Of a DNA stretch of 64,000 bases, positions 1 through 8,603 are shown one piece after another; position 1 is the first letter of the stretch, and every line of letters begins with the position of its first letter. Origin of the DNA: JACJWR01 sp963842975. GTDB lineage: Bacteria; Actinomycetota; Actinomycetes; S36-B12; UBA10799. Made by a program: the position numbers and the translations under genes. The notes under the pieces are model-generated. The model saw nothing but the letters and a program-made list of their open reading frames with translations. It was not told the origin of the DNA and ran no database searches. The stretch is from positions 62,001 to 126,000 of the forward strand of contig CAWJIH010000008.1 of assembly GCA_963842975.1 (NCBI GenBank), written 5' to 3'.

Positions 1-1
1 C

Positions 2-157
2 GATGCGGCCAGCGCGGCCGACGCCATCGGTCGATTCGTCGCCGACGCCGACCTGCGCGCCCGGTTGCAGCGGCACGCTCGCGACCGGCAGCAGGACGTC
101 GACATCCGCCGAACCGTGGCCGAGATGGAACGCATCTATGGCGTCGGTGGACCGTGA
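2..157 (+). CDS. Glycosyltransferase family 4, C-terminal fragment
   Basis: The window opens inside a gene. Frame 2 is open from the first bases to a TGA at 155-157 and gives about 51 residues. They are Ala/Arg/Asp-rich and helical, and end in a pattern like TVAEMERIYGVGGP, which is the usual tail of a GT-B glycosyltransferase (an 'A.AR..V...YD.....MERIY' type helix). The next gene overlaps or directly follows it on the same strand and is also a GT4 enzyme, which supports the call. The catalytic domain lies outside the window, so donor and acceptor cannot be inferred. Confidence 0.55.
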   Translation, partial: DAASAADAIGRFVADADLRARLQRHARDRQQDVDIRRTVAEMERIYGVGGP

Positions 158-194
158 ACTCGCGAAGCATCCCCGCAGCCACCGGAGACCAGCC

Positions 195-200
195 TAGGGT
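195..200 (+). promoter_or_regulatory. Leaderless -10 box (TAGGGT) for the GT4 gene at 208
   Basis: TAGGGT followed by exactly 7 nt and ATG at 208. This matches the actinobacterial leaderless-transcript arrangement (TANNNT, then A of ATG as the likely +1) and argues for the 208 start over the upstream GTG at 154. Confidence 0.5.
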
Positions 201-207
201 GGGACGC

Positions 208-1287
208 ATGCGTGTGGGCCTCGTCGTCGATGAACTCGCGCGCGGCGGCACCGAACGGCAGTACACGTTGCTCGCGTGCGCGCTGGCCGACGCCGGGGTG
301 GACGTCGAGGTATTCGTGCTCAAGCCGGTGACCGACGCCGGACGCGCGCAGTTGGCGTTGCTTCAGGCGGCTGGGGTCCGTGCCATCGGCGGTGGCGCTG
401 GCGCCTACCCGAAGTGGATCCGCCGATTCGCACCGGATGTGGTGCAGGTCGCGATGCTTCGCACCAGCCTGCTCGCCGCCGCATATTCGCTGCGGCCTGG
501 TGCCCCGCCGCTGATCATGTCGCGCCGATACATGGCATCGGCCCGGCAGGATTCGCCGCTGCGCACCCTCGCCACGCGGGTGTCACTGCATCGGGCGGCG
601 GCGATCATCGCCAACTCCGCGCTCGCCGCCGCTGATTCGGCGGCAACCGAGGGGGTCCCGATCGAGCGCTTCACCGTGATCGGCAACATCATTCCCGAAT
701 CGGCCTTCGAACTGGCCGCGCCGACGCGCATCGACACGGATCTGCCGGTGATCGTCAACGTCGCTTCACTGCGCCCGCAGAAGGGGCACACGTATTTGGT
801 TGAGGCTGCGGCGCTGCTTGCCGCCGAAGGTCGACCAGTCACCGTGCTGTGCCTGGGCGATGACGAGCGCTGGCCCGACACGGCGGCCGAGGTGCGCGAA
901 CAGATCGCTGCCGCCGGGGTGGATGTGCGCCTGCTCGGTGACGTGCCCGATCCGAAGCCGTACCTGGCCGCGGCGGACGGGGTGGTGCAGGCATCTGTGG
1001 CCGAGGGGCTCTCAAATGCGTTGCTGGAGGCGATGGCTGCCGGGCGGCCGATCGTGGCCACGGACGTGGGGGGAACGGCGGAGGTCTTGGTGGGGGGTGA
1101 GCACCCAGGTGGCATCGTGGTGCCATCCGCCGATCCGGCCGCGTTGGCCGACGCCATCCGCGGTCTGCTCGACTCGCCGGATCACGCCGCAGAGCTTGCC
1201 GCCAACGCTCGGCGCCGCGCCCGAGCACACGACGCTGACGCCGCCGTGGCCGCACACCTCGCGCTGTATCGCTCGTTGCTCGGCTAG
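208..1287 (+). CDS. Glycosyltransferase family 4 (GT-B)
   Basis: A 359-residue GT-B enzyme expected to transfer a sugar from a nucleotide-sugar donor onto a growing lipid-linked surface glycan at the cytoplasmic membrane face. The N-terminus (MRVGLVVDELARGGTERQ) has the GT4 'GG.e.....L' acceptor-domain signature. The C-terminal half carries the EX7E donor-binding motif in AEGLSNALLEAMAAG. A GTG at 154 would add 18 residues overlapping the previous gene. The ATG at 208 is preferred because it sits 7 nt after a TAGGGT box. It is followed by a methyltransferase and the initiating sugar transferase, so it belongs to the surface-polysaccharide operon. Sugar specificity is not predictable. Confidence 0.85.
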   Translation: MRVGLVVDELARGGTERQYTLLACALADAGVDVEVFVLKPVTDAGRAQLALLQAAGVRAIGGGAGAYPKWIRRFAPDVVQVAMLRTSLLAAAYSLRPGAPPLIMSRRYMASARQDSPLRTLATRVSLHRAAAIIANSALAAADSAATEGVPIERFTVIGNIIPESAFELAAPTRIDTDLPVIVNVASLRPQKGHTYLVEAAALLAAEGRPVTVLCLGDDERWPDTAAEVREQIAAAGVDVRLLGDVPDPKPYLAAADGVVQASVAEGLSNALLEAMAAGRPIVATDVGGTAEVLVGGEHPGGIVVPSADPAALADAIRGLLDSPDHAAELAANARRRARAHDADAAVAAHLALYRSLLG

Positions 1288-1290
1288 CCT
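1285..1290 (+). promoter_or_regulatory. Leaderless -10 box (TAGCCT) overlapping the GT4 stop codon
   Basis: The TAG stop of the upstream glycosyltransferase (1285-1287) is also the start of a TAGCCT hexamer, 7 nt before the ATG at 1298. This suggests an internal promoter giving a leaderless transcript for the methyltransferase onward. Confidence 0.45.
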
Positions 1291-1297
1291 GACGTCT

Positions 1298-2029
1298 ATG
1301 GTGACGTTTGCCCAGGTGGCGCCACTGAGCGGCCTAACTCGGGTTCGGGGGTACGACCGCTACTTTGCCGACCTCATTTTCGCCGGGGTCCCGCTTGCAG
1401 GGAAACGGGTGTTGGATGTGGGTGGCGGCACCGGGATCGGCAGTTTCTGGGCAGTGATGGTGGGTGGTGCGGCCTCGGCATTGGTGCTCGAACCGTCCAT
1501 GGACGGCAGCCCCACCGATGTGCACGACAAGTTTCACGACATGGCCGCGGCCGCTGGAACCGGTGACCGAGTGCAGATGCAGCCGATCGTGCTTGAGGAC
1601 CTCGACCCCGGCCTCGGCACGTTCGACGTGGTGCTGCTGCACCAGTCGATCAACCACATCGGCGAGGCCTACGTCGCCGACCTGCCCTACTCGCTTGCCG
1701 GTCAGCAGCACTATCACGCCTTCTTCGACGTCCTCGCCGAACGCACCGCGCCAGGCGGCACGCTGATCGTGATGGACTCCTCGAATCGCAACCTCTTCGG
1801 CGACTTCGGCCGCCGCAGCCCGCTGCTGCCCACGGTCGACTTCAAGATGCACCAGCCCCCCGAGCAATGGTCGGGCATGCTCGCCGAGCATGGCTTCACC
1901 GAAGAGCGCATCACCTGGCTCACCCGGCGCGAGGCCGGCGTGCTGGGCACGACGGTGCTGCGCAACAAACTTGCCGCCTACCTATCCACCAGTTTCTTCG
2001 TCCTGCAGCTGAGCCGGGACCGCGGATGA
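1298..2029 (+). CDS. Class I SAM-dependent methyltransferase
   Basis: A 243-residue Rossmann-fold methyltransferase. Motif I is VLDVGGGTGIG (about residues 36-46), followed by an acidic strand end (VLEPS) and the post-I region FDVVLLHQSINH. The C-terminal part has the usual 'GGTLIVMDSSNRNLFG' strand. Its position between a glycosyltransferase and the PNPT sugar transferase suggests it methylates a sugar or a carrier-linked intermediate, but the substrate is unknown. ATG 1298 was chosen because of the upstream TAGCCT box; the open frame continues far upstream only as a shadow of the GT gene. The stop overlaps the next start as ATGA, indicating translational coupling. Confidence 0.8.
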   Translation: MVTFAQVAPLSGLTRVRGYDRYFADLIFAGVPLAGKRVLDVGGGTGIGSFWAVMVGGAASALVLEPSMDGSPTDVHDKFHDMAAAAGTGDRVQMQPIVLEDLDPGLGTFDVVLLHQSINHIGEAYVADLPYSLAGQQHYHAFFDVLAERTAPGGTLIVMDSSNRNLFGDFGRRSPLLPTVDFKMHQPPEQWSGMLAEHGFTEERITWLTRREAGVLGTTVLRNKLAAYLSTSFFVLQLSRDRG

Positions 2030-3627
2030 GTCAGCTGCCGGAGCGCCGCGTGGCGCCGCGGGGGGCTGTGGTCCCGCCGGGGTCGCGATTAGGACCGCAA
2101 CCGCCGGGGGCGACCGAATCATCGGCCCCGCCGGAATCGTCGATTGACCTGCGGTCGCGTATGCGCAGCCTCGGTACCTCGGTACCCTCGAGGGTGTCCT
2201 CGATCGCGCGCACCCAGCGGACCGTGAAGCAGCGCGCGCGGGGGCCAGCGTGGCTGATGTTCGGTGGGGCGCCGGTGATCGTGCTGGTGCTGTCGGCCTT
2301 GCACGCCTGGTTTGTGGCCGTGCCGCGGTACAACCTCAGCGACTCCGGTCTGTATGGCTGGATCGCGCTGTACTCGTTGTTCGTGGTGGTTGCCTCGTAC
2401 GCCGTGGGTCTCCCGGACGAACCCCGAACCATGCTTTCCGCGGCCGGCCGGGCGCTCGCCGCCGGGGCGCTCTCGGCCGGGGCGATTTCGCTGTTCGGGC
2501 TGCTGACGGCCTCAAATATTCTGCCCCGATTCACGGTGCTGGGCACGGTGGTGGTGCTGGTGCCGTGGGCGGTGTTCTGCAACTGGGCGGTGGGTACCTC
2601 CGCCTTGCGCGGATCTCCGATTCGGGTGCTGGTGGTGGCGTCCGACGCGGAGGTTGCGGGTCTGCTGGCCGACATGGTGAGCGATCTCGAACGGCCAGCG
2701 CAAGTGGTGGGTCATGTGGCGCTGGACCAGCCGGACGCACGTGGTGCGTCCGCGCACACAGCACCACCTGGCGCCTTGGCCGGTAGTTCCCGCCCCGCAG
2801 CTCATGCCGCATCCCAGGGCGCTGAGTCGCAGATTGTGGCTCAGGCCGCAACGACCGGCGCCGAACTTGTGGTCGTCTCGAGCTTCGGTTTGGCATCACC
2901 GGCCGTTGTGCGCTCAGTGGCCGAGGTGCACGAGGCCGGTGTGCGGGTGCGTTCGCTATCGGACTTCTACCAGGACTGGATGGGCAAGTTGCCTGCCGGC
3001 GAAGTGGAACGGTCGTCGCTGCTGTTCGACATCGGCGAGGTGCACGGGCGGGGGTACTCCCGGGTGAAGCGACTCTTTGACGTCGTGGGGGCGGGTTTGA
3101 TGATGGTGCCGCTTGTTGTGCTGGCGCCGGTGGTGTGGTTGCTGAATCTTGTGGGTAATCGCGGGCCGTTGTTCTACCGGCAGATGCGGGTGGGGCGCAA
3201 CGGGGAGCATTTCTCGATGCTGAAGTTCCGCACCATGATCCCTCACTCCGGGGGCAGCCAGTGGACCGTTGAAGGTGACCCGCGGATCACCCCGGTGGGT
3301 CGCTGGCTTCGGCGCAGCCACCTCGATGAGCTCCCGCAGGCCCTGAACGTGCTGCGCGGGGAGTTGTCGCTGGTGGGGCCGCGGCCGGAGCAGCCCGGGT
3401 ACGTGGCCGACCTTTCGACGCGGTTGCCGTACTACGGGTTGCGCCACGTGGTGCGCCCGGGGCTCACCGGTTGGGCCCAGGTGAAATACCCCTACGGCGC
3501 CAGCGAAGAGGACGCGTTCGAGAAGTTGCAGTTCGACTTCTTCTACCTGCGTCACCAGGGGTTGGCGATGGATCTGCGCTGCATCGCGCGCACGCTGCGG
3601 ACCGTGACCGGTGCCACCGGACGCTGA
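2026..3627 (+). CDS. Exopolysaccharide-initiating sugar transferase (PNPT family, CpsE/WcaJ-like)
   Basis: A 533-residue polyprenyl-phosphate hexose-1-phosphate transferase expected to start repeat-unit assembly by loading the first sugar phosphate onto undecaprenyl phosphate. The N-terminal ~85 residues are a disordered Pro/Arg/Ser region, then come four hydrophobic segments, a Rossmann-like CoA-binding-type middle region, and the C-terminal bacterial sugar transferase domain. That domain carries the re-entrant helix after RVKRLFDVVGAG, the KFRTM motif, the LRRSHLDELPQ(A)LNVLRGE motif and GPRPE. The start overlaps the methyltransferase stop (ATGA). An Ala/Gln-rich insertion near residues 245-275 lies inside the Rossmann-like region. 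The downstream GT4 gene overlaps its end by 17 nt. Confidence 0.92.
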   Translation: MSQLPERRVAPRGAVVPPGSRLGPQPPGATESSAPPESSIDLRSRMRSLGTSVPSRVSSIARTQRTVKQRARGPAWLMFGGAPVIVLVLSALHAWFVAVPRYNLSDSGLYGWIALYSLFVVVASYAVGLPDEPRTMLSAAGRALAAGALSAGAISLFGLLTASNILPRFTVLGTVVVLVPWAVFCNWAVGTSALRGSPIRVLVVASDAEVAGLLADMVSDLERPAQVVGHVALDQPDARGASAHTAPPGALAGSSRPAAHAASQGAESQIVAQAATTGAELVVVSSFGLASPAVVRSVAEVHEAGVRVRSLSDFYQDWMGKLPAGEVERSSLLFDIGEVHGRGYSRVKRLFDVVGAGLMMVPLVVLAPVVWLLNLVGNRGPLFYRQMRVGRNGEHFSMLKFRTMIPHSGGSQWTVEGDPRITPVGRWLRRSHLDELPQALNVLRGELSLVGPRPEQPGYVADLSTRLPYYGLRHVVRPGLTGWAQVKYPYGASEEDAFEKLQFDFFYLRHQGLAMDLRCIARTLRTVTGATGR

Positions 3628-4783
3628 ACGGCAGGTTGGCACGTTGCGGCGGTTGGGCTCCGCGCGGCGGCCGCGTGCGGGCGGCGCGGCGCGGCGGTTG
3701 CTGATCGGCACCACCCTGGCTGAGCAACTCAGCACCAGCTTCTTCGTGCATTTGCCGGCGCTGCGGGATGCTGGCTGGGATGTGCACCTGGTGTGCGCGC
3801 CGGGGGAGTGGCCGGCTGGGCCGCCGCCGGAGTGGGTGACGGTGCATCGGATCGGCATGGTGAAGCCGATTGAACCTCGCTCCGATGCTGTCGCGTTGGC
3901 GCGGTGGGTGCGGTTGTTGCGCGAGGTGCGACCCGATGTGGTCATAGGGGCCAGCCCGAAGGGTGGGCTGTTGGCGATGGTGGCGTCGAAGTTGGTGGGG
4001 GTGCGGCGGCGGATCTTTCTGCACCGCGGTGCGCGTTGGGAGACGCTGACCGGGGTGAGCCGGCGGTTGACGTTGGCTGCGGATCGGATGACGGTGCGCA
4101 GCGCGACTGATGTGGTGGCGGTGTCGGCCTCGCTGGCGGATGTGCTCGTGGCGGAGGGGGTGACGAGGCGGCGGGCAACGGTGCTGTGTGGGGGCGGATC
4201 GAAGGGGGTAGATCTCGTGCGGTTCGTGCCTGGCGGTGTCTCGGACCAGGCCTCGTTCCCGGTGCTGGGATTCGTGGGCCGACTCGCGGGGGACAAGGGA
4301 CTGGACGTGGTGCTGGCCGCCCTTGACGCTGCGGCGGGGGAGTTTCCGGATGCGCGGCTGTTGGTGGTCGGTGACGTCGACTCCGCCGACCCGCCCCCCG
4401 CCGCCGTGCTAGACCGCCTGCGCAGCGACCCGCAGGTGACCTGGAGCGGCTGGGCGACCGACGTAGTGCCGCTGCTACAGCAGTTCGACTTGTTGGTGTT
4501 TCCCAGCCTGCGGGAGGGTTTGCCCAATGCGGTGATCGAGGCGGCTGCATGTGGTGTGCCCACCGTGGGATGGGACGTCACTGGGGTGCGCGATGCGGTG
4601 TGCGACGGCGTGACTGGGCGGTTGGTTCCGGTCGGGGATGACGTTGCGTTTGGTTCCGCGGTTGTGGAGGTGCTGAACCGTGGCCGCGGCGCTTATCGGG
4701 ATGGGTGCCGGGAGTGGGCGGGCCGTTTCGACCAGGTGGCGCTGTCCCGCGCTTGGGTTGATCTGGTGGGAGGGGCTAGCTAG
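3611..4783 (+). CDS. Glycosyltransferase family 4 (GT-B)
   Basis: A 390-residue GT4 enzyme, probably adding the second or a later sugar of the repeat unit because it follows the initiating transferase directly. Visible signatures are the N-terminal LLIGTTLAEQLSTSFF strand-loop, the mid-protein GFVGRLAGDKGLDVVLAAL (start of the donor-binding domain) and the EX7E motif in SLREGLPNAVIEAAACGVP. The GTG at 3611 lies 17 nt inside the preceding gene, which fits translational coupling; an internal start nearer the first beta strand (about residue 30) is possible. Its stop faces the stop of the convergent dehydrogenase 24 nt away. Confidence 0.87.
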   Translation: MPPDAERQVGTLRRLGSARRPRAGGAARRLLIGTTLAEQLSTSFFVHLPALRDAGWDVHLVCAPGEWPAGPPPEWVTVHRIGMVKPIEPRSDAVALARWVRLLREVRPDVVIGASPKGGLLAMVASKLVGVRRRIFLHRGARWETLTGVSRRLTLAADRMTVRSATDVVAVSASLADVLVAEGVTRRRATVLCGGGSKGVDLVRFVPGGVSDQASFPVLGFVGRLAGDKGLDVVLAALDAAAGEFPDARLLVVGDVDSADPPPAAVLDRLRSDPQVTWSGWATDVVPLLQQFDLLVFPSLREGLPNAVIEAAACGVPTVGWDVTGVRDAVCDGVTGRLVPVGDDVAFGSAVVEVLNRGRGAYRDGCREWAGRFDQVALSRAWVDLVGGAS

Positions 4784-4807
4784 TTGGGCCGGAGTCGCCG
4801 CGGGCCG

Positions 4808-6127
4808 CTACAGGCGCCCGTCAACCACCTCGGCTGGCAGTGCGCCCTTCACGTCGTAGACGACCCCGCCGTCGGCCAGCCACGCCCTTACGTCGAAATC
4901 TGGTGCGGTGAACTGCTCGTGCGCCACGGCGAGCACCACGGCGTCGTAGTCACCGCTCGGCGGGGTGGTGGCATCCACCAGCGCCAAGCCGTATTCGATC
5001 TCGGCCTCTTTGGCGTCCACCCACGGGTCCAGCACATCCACAGTCGCACCGAAACCAGCCAGTTCGGCCACGATGTCCACCACTCGGGTGTTTCGCAGGT
5101 CCGGGCAGTTCTCCTTGAACGCCAGCCCGAGAACTAGCACCCGAGCCTCCGCGACGTGCCGGCGCGCACGAGCCAGATGCCGCACGGTTTGGTCGGCCAC
5201 GTAGGCGCCCATGCGGTCGTTGATGCGGCGGCCGGCAAGGATCACCTCTGGGTGGTGGCCGACTTCTTGGGCCTTGTGCGTGAGGTAGTACGGGTCCACC
5301 CCGATGCAGTGACCTCCCACCAGCCCGGGCCGGAAGCCGAGGAAGTTCCACTTGGTGCCAGCCGCGGCCAGTACCTCGCTGGTGTCGATGCCGAGGGTGT
5401 TGAACAGCACCGCGAGCTCGTTGATCAGGGCGATGTTGACGTCTCGCTGAGTGTTCTCGATCACCTTCGCTGCCTCGGCCACCCGGATCGCAGAGGCCTT
5501 GTGGGTGCCGGCGGTGATGATCCGCGAATACAGCGCGTCGACCATGTCTGCGGCCGCAGGCGTGGATCCGGAGGTGACCTTCAGGATGTCCGGCAGTCGG
5601 TGCTCGTGGTCGCCGGGGTTGATGCGTTCCGGGGAATAGCCCAGCCAGAAGTCGGTGTCCAGCCGCAGACCCGAGACCGCCTCCAGAATCGGCGCGCATA
5701 CCTCTTCGGTGGCGCCTGGGTACACGGTCGATTCGTAGATCACGACGTTGCCTGGCGCCAGCGCAGCCCCGACCGCACGGCTGGCGGATTCCAACGGCCC
5801 CAAGTCCGGGCGGCGGAAGGCATCGATGGGCGTCGGCACGGTGACGATGTAGACGTCCGCAGCGGCGAGATCGGCCGGGTCCGCACTCAGCTGCAGCCGA
5901 CCAGCCAATGACTGCTGCAATTCCGCGTCGGGAACTTCCAGGGTGCGGTCCTGGCCAGCTTGCAATTCGGCGACGCGTTCGGTGTTGATGTCGAATCCCA
6001 GCACCGGGTTGGTCTTGGCGAATTCCACCGCCAGCGGCAGCCCTACGTAGCCGAGGCCGATCACAGCGATCCGGGCCGTCGCCGGATCAGGCAGCGCCGC
6101 GTCGGCGGCTTCGGTGCTGGCGGTCAT
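4808..6127 (-). CDS. Nucleotide-sugar dehydrogenase (UDP-HexNAc 6-dehydrogenase, WbpA/TviB type)
   Basis: A 439-residue NAD-dependent four-electron dehydrogenase that should oxidise C6 of a UDP-N-acetylhexosamine to the uronic acid. The N-terminal Rossmann motif is VIGLGYVGLP (residues 23-32). The middle has YSPERINPGD, and the active-site region reads GLVGGHCIGVDPYYLTHKA with the catalytic Cys. The 'HCIGVDPYY' form is typical of the UDP-HexNAc branch (WbpA/TviB/WecC) and differs from the 'GGCLPKD' form of the Ugd at 28.4 kb. The start has a strong Shine-Dalgarno (GGGGAGG, 5 nt from ATG 6127). It is transcribed convergent to the first operon and divergent from the flippase. Confidence 0.9.
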   Translation of the reverse strand: MTASTEAADAALPDPATARIAVIGLGYVGLPLAVEFAKTNPVLGFDINTERVAELQAGQDRTLEVPDAELQQSLAGRLQLSADPADLAAADVYIVTVPTPIDAFRRPDLGPLESASRAVGAALAPGNVVIYESTVYPGATEEVCAPILEAVSGLRLDTDFWLGYSPERINPGDHEHRLPDILKVTSGSTPAAADMVDALYSRIITAGTHKASAIRVAEAAKVIENTQRDVNIALINELAVLFNTLGIDTSEVLAAAGTKWNFLGFRPGLVGGHCIGVDPYYLTHKAQEVGHHPEVILAGRRINDRMGAYVADQTVRHLARARRHVAEARVLVLGLAFKENCPDLRNTRVVDIVAELAGFGATVDVLDPWVDAKEAEIEYGLALVDATTPPSGDYDAVVLAVAHEQFTAPDFDVRAWLADGGVVYDVKGALPAEVVDGRL

Positions 6128-6192
6128 GGGTCCTCCCCGAAAGGTGCATACGCGTGCGCCCAGCGTAGACGCCAGCGGGCCGCGGGCGGCAC

Positions 6193-6198
6193 TAGGCT
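6193..6198 (+). promoter_or_regulatory. Leaderless -10 box (TAGGCT) for the flippase gene
   Basis: TAGGCT lies 6 nt before ATG 6205, with no Shine-Dalgarno in between. Its spacing is the same as in several other gene starts in this window. Confidence 0.5.
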
Positions 6199-6204
6199 GG
6201 CCAG

Positions 6205-7482
6205 ATGCCCGATCTGCGTTCCCTTGTGTCGCGCCTGCGCGCGTCCCGGGCGTCCCGGGCGATCGTCATCCGGGTGGTGGCGGTGGCGTTCGGGCTGGTG
6301 CAGTCGATCGTGGTGGCCCGGCTGGGCGGACCCGAGTTGCGCGGCGTGGTTGCCGTGTTCGTCTCGGCGAGTTCACTGATCTACCTTGCGGCCAGTTTCG
6401 ACGTCGGCCAGCAGGTGGTGGCCATGTGCCGCAAGCGCGGCGACTTCGCGCCGGTGCGCCCGCTGATGCGCACCGCGTGGCTGATCTACGCCGCGGTGGC
6501 CCTGCTGGTGGCCATGGTGTTCCTCACGCTTGATTCGGCCGTGTCGTGGCTGGCCGTGGGCGGGGTCGCCTACCTGATGGGAAGCCAGGCCAGCCTGGTG
6601 CTGGGAGCGATGCGTGGGCCGGTGGCCAGCGCGTGGGCGTCGCTGGCCCAGCAGGTGGTGCTGCTGCTGGGCGTGCTGTCGGTGGCGGCGACCGGGCTTC
6701 TGGACGCGTCATCAGTGAAAGTGGTGGTGATCGCGTCGTTCCTCACCCCGGTGCCGTTCTTCTGGCTGATGGTGCGGGTGGGGCGAGACGCGGGCGCCAC
6801 CGCGGCGGCCGACGGCCTCGCCCCGCAAGCGGCGACGCCCACCCCGGTCCGCGAATTGGCCCGCGACGTGGTGCGGGCCGTGCGAGGTGGTTTCCCGTGG
6901 CAACTCGGACGTGCGCTGCAGTGGGGCGTCATGCTGATCGACACGATCCTCGTCGCCTACTACCTCGGCGACGCTGCCGCCGGCGTCTATGCCGTCGGCT
7001 TCTCCCTGACCGTGGTGCCGAGATTGGTTGGCGGGCAGATCGCGGTCGACGTCTATCACCGCGCCACCGTGGCCGACCACCACACCGTGGATCGGGACCT
7101 GCTCAAGACTCTGCTGGGCACCGCGGCTGCGGCTGCGGCGGTAGCGGTGGTGGCACCTTTCGTGGTGAACGTGCTCTACGGTCCAGAGTTTTCCGAAGGG
7201 CTGCCGGTGTACCTGGTGCTCACCATCTCGGTGATCGCCCAGGCGCTGGTGCAGGTGAGCTACCAGTTCACCCGGGTGTATGGCCGGCCGTGGCCGACGG
7301 TGGCGTATTCCGCACTCGGACCTGCGCTTATGCTCGCAGCGAGCGGTTGGGCATTGGCCACCTTCGGGGTGGTGGGCATGGCCTGGGTCAGCGGTGCGGC
7401 AAGTGTGCTCATGGCGATCCCGGCAGTCATCCTGGCCCGGCGGCTCGAGAAATCAGCGCAGTCGGAAGGGGTTCAGCGGTGA
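6205..7482 (+). CDS. Wzx-like oligosaccharide flippase (MOP superfamily membrane protein)
   Basis: A 425-residue polytopic protein with about 12 hydrophobic segments, beginning with the usual 'RVVAVAFGLVQSIVVARLGGPELRGVVAVF' type first helices of the polysaccharide transport (PST/MOP) family. It should flip undecaprenyl-linked repeat units from the inner to the outer face of the cytoplasmic membrane. The C-terminal half holds the characteristic 'VLYGPEFSEGLPVYLVL' motif seen in many Wzx proteins. The last codon overlaps the GTG of the next gene (GTGA), so the two are likely co-translated. Confidence 0.85.
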   Translation: MPDLRSLVSRLRASRASRAIVIRVVAVAFGLVQSIVVARLGGPELRGVVAVFVSASSLIYLAASFDVGQQVVAMCRKRGDFAPVRPLMRTAWLIYAAVALLVAMVFLTLDSAVSWLAVGGVAYLMGSQASLVLGAMRGPVASAWASLAQQVVLLLGVLSVAATGLLDASSVKVVVIASFLTPVPFFWLMVRVGRDAGATAAADGLAPQAATPTPVRELARDVVRAVRGGFPWQLGRALQWGVMLIDTILVAYYLGDAAAGVYAVGFSLTVVPRLVGGQIAVDVYHRATVADHHTVDRDLLKTLLGTAAAAAAVAVVAPFVVNVLYGPEFSEGLPVYLVLTISVIAQALVQVSYQFTRVYGRPWPTVAYSALGPALMLAASGWALATFGVVGMAWVSGAASVLMAIPAVILARRLEKSAQSEGVQR

Positions 7483-8603
7483 GTGGGCTGGTGACGCTGC
7501 ACGTGGGTACGCCCAAGAGCGGCACCACGTCGTTGCAGCAGGCCTTCCGGGAGTCCCGGGCGGCGCTCGCCAGGGAAGGGATTGCCTACGTTGCACCGGC
7601 AGGCGACCTCAACGCCAGTGGCGCGGTGGCCGATGCCGCCCGCGCCGACCCGGCCTATTGGGCGCGTGCCACCCCCGAGCAGCGGCGCTACCTCGGGTGG
7701 TTGTGGCGTTCGACCTCAGCCGGTGCGCAGGTACGTCTGTTGCGCGCTGCCATGCCGGACGCGGACACCGCTGTGATCATCAGTGCGGAGAACCTGAGCC
7801 AGGCCGGTGTTGTGCTGCGCGACGAGGTGCTGCGCTGGTGTGCGGATCGCCCGGTGCGGGTAGTGGTCACCCGGCGCCGACCGTCTGCGGCGCTGATCTC
7901 CACCTACTACCAGGTGTTGCGGCTCGGTCCGGAGCGCCCGCTGGAGGTGTGGTTGCGCGGGATGCTCGTCGAGTTGCTGGATCGGCGCGGTGATTCGATC
8001 GTGTGGTGGTTGCCGCCGGGGCCGTTGGAGGAGTTCTGGGCTGGTGGCGCTGCCGATCGGTTGGAGGTCGTGACCGTCGACCTGCCTGGTGTGGATCCGA
8101 GCGCCGAGATGCAGCGCGCAGCCGACGCGATCGTCGGATCGCCTGGGATCGTCACCGACATCCCGCGGCTCAATGCCCGGCGCAGCGACGCGCTGCTGGC
8201 CGCGCTGCAAATGGTGGCGCGGGAAGATCCGCGGCTGGACCGTATGGCGCTGCACGCGCTGATGGGGTGGGCCACTGCGCACGTGCGGGCAAAGCCTGCT
8301 GCGGGGGGTGCGGCGAGTGCGGCTTCACCACCACCGGCGCTGAGCCCGGCGCTGGCCGATCTGATTGACGAGGCGTTGGGCTGGGGTGCGGACGGTGCTG
8401 AGGCCGCGGGCCAGCTGAGGGAACTGCTCGCCACGGGCACCTGGCCCGCGGGATTCGAGGTGCACGATCCGATCGCCGCTGCCGATACCGGCGAGGTCGC
8501 CGAACTGGCGGCACTCATGCGTCGACGCCGTGGGCTGGCTCGGGCTGCGGCGTCAGGAACCCGGGCACGCTCGCGTGCGGTAGGCCTGCTCCGCCGGGGC
8601 TAG
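7479..8603 (+). CDS. Sulfotransferase-like P-loop protein
   Basis: A 374-residue protein opening with LHVGTPKSGTTSLQ, the 5'-phosphosulfate-binding loop typical of PAPS sulfotransferases (strand, GxxKxGTT, helix). A possible 3'-phosphate-binding segment is the Arg/Ser stretch VVVTRRRPSAALISTYYQ about 130 residues in. Overall length and the rest of the sequence do not match the well-known Sulfotransfer_1 proteins, so 'sulfotransferase-like' is inferred from the P-loop and fold pattern. The likely role is sulfation of a surface glycan. GTG 7479 overlaps the flippase stop (GTGA) with AAGGGG upstream. The C-terminal ~90 residues are Ala-rich. It ends on a CTAG shared with the convergent methyltransferase. 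Confidence 0.62.
   Translation: MSGLVTLHVGTPKSGTTSLQQAFRESRAALAREGIAYVAPAGDLNASGAVADAARADPAYWARATPEQRRYLGWLWRSTSAGAQVRLLRAAMPDADTAVIISAENLSQAGVVLRDEVLRWCADRPVRVVVTRRRPSAALISTYYQVLRLGPERPLEVWLRGMLVELLDRRGDSIVWWLPPGPLEEFWAGGAADRLEVVTVDLPGVDPSAEMQRAADAIVGSPGIVTDIPRLNARRSDALLAALQMVAREDPRLDRMALHALMGWATAHVRAKPAAGGAASAASPPPALSPALADLIDEALGWGADGAEAAGQLRELLATGTWPAGFEVHDPIAAADTGEVAELAALMRRRRGLARAAASGTRARSRAVGLLRRG

Noticed and set aside
2956..4581. 541-residue minus-strand ORF opposite the sugar transferase and GT4
   Set aside because: Low-complexity sequence antisense to two convincing genes; a GC-rich shadow frame.
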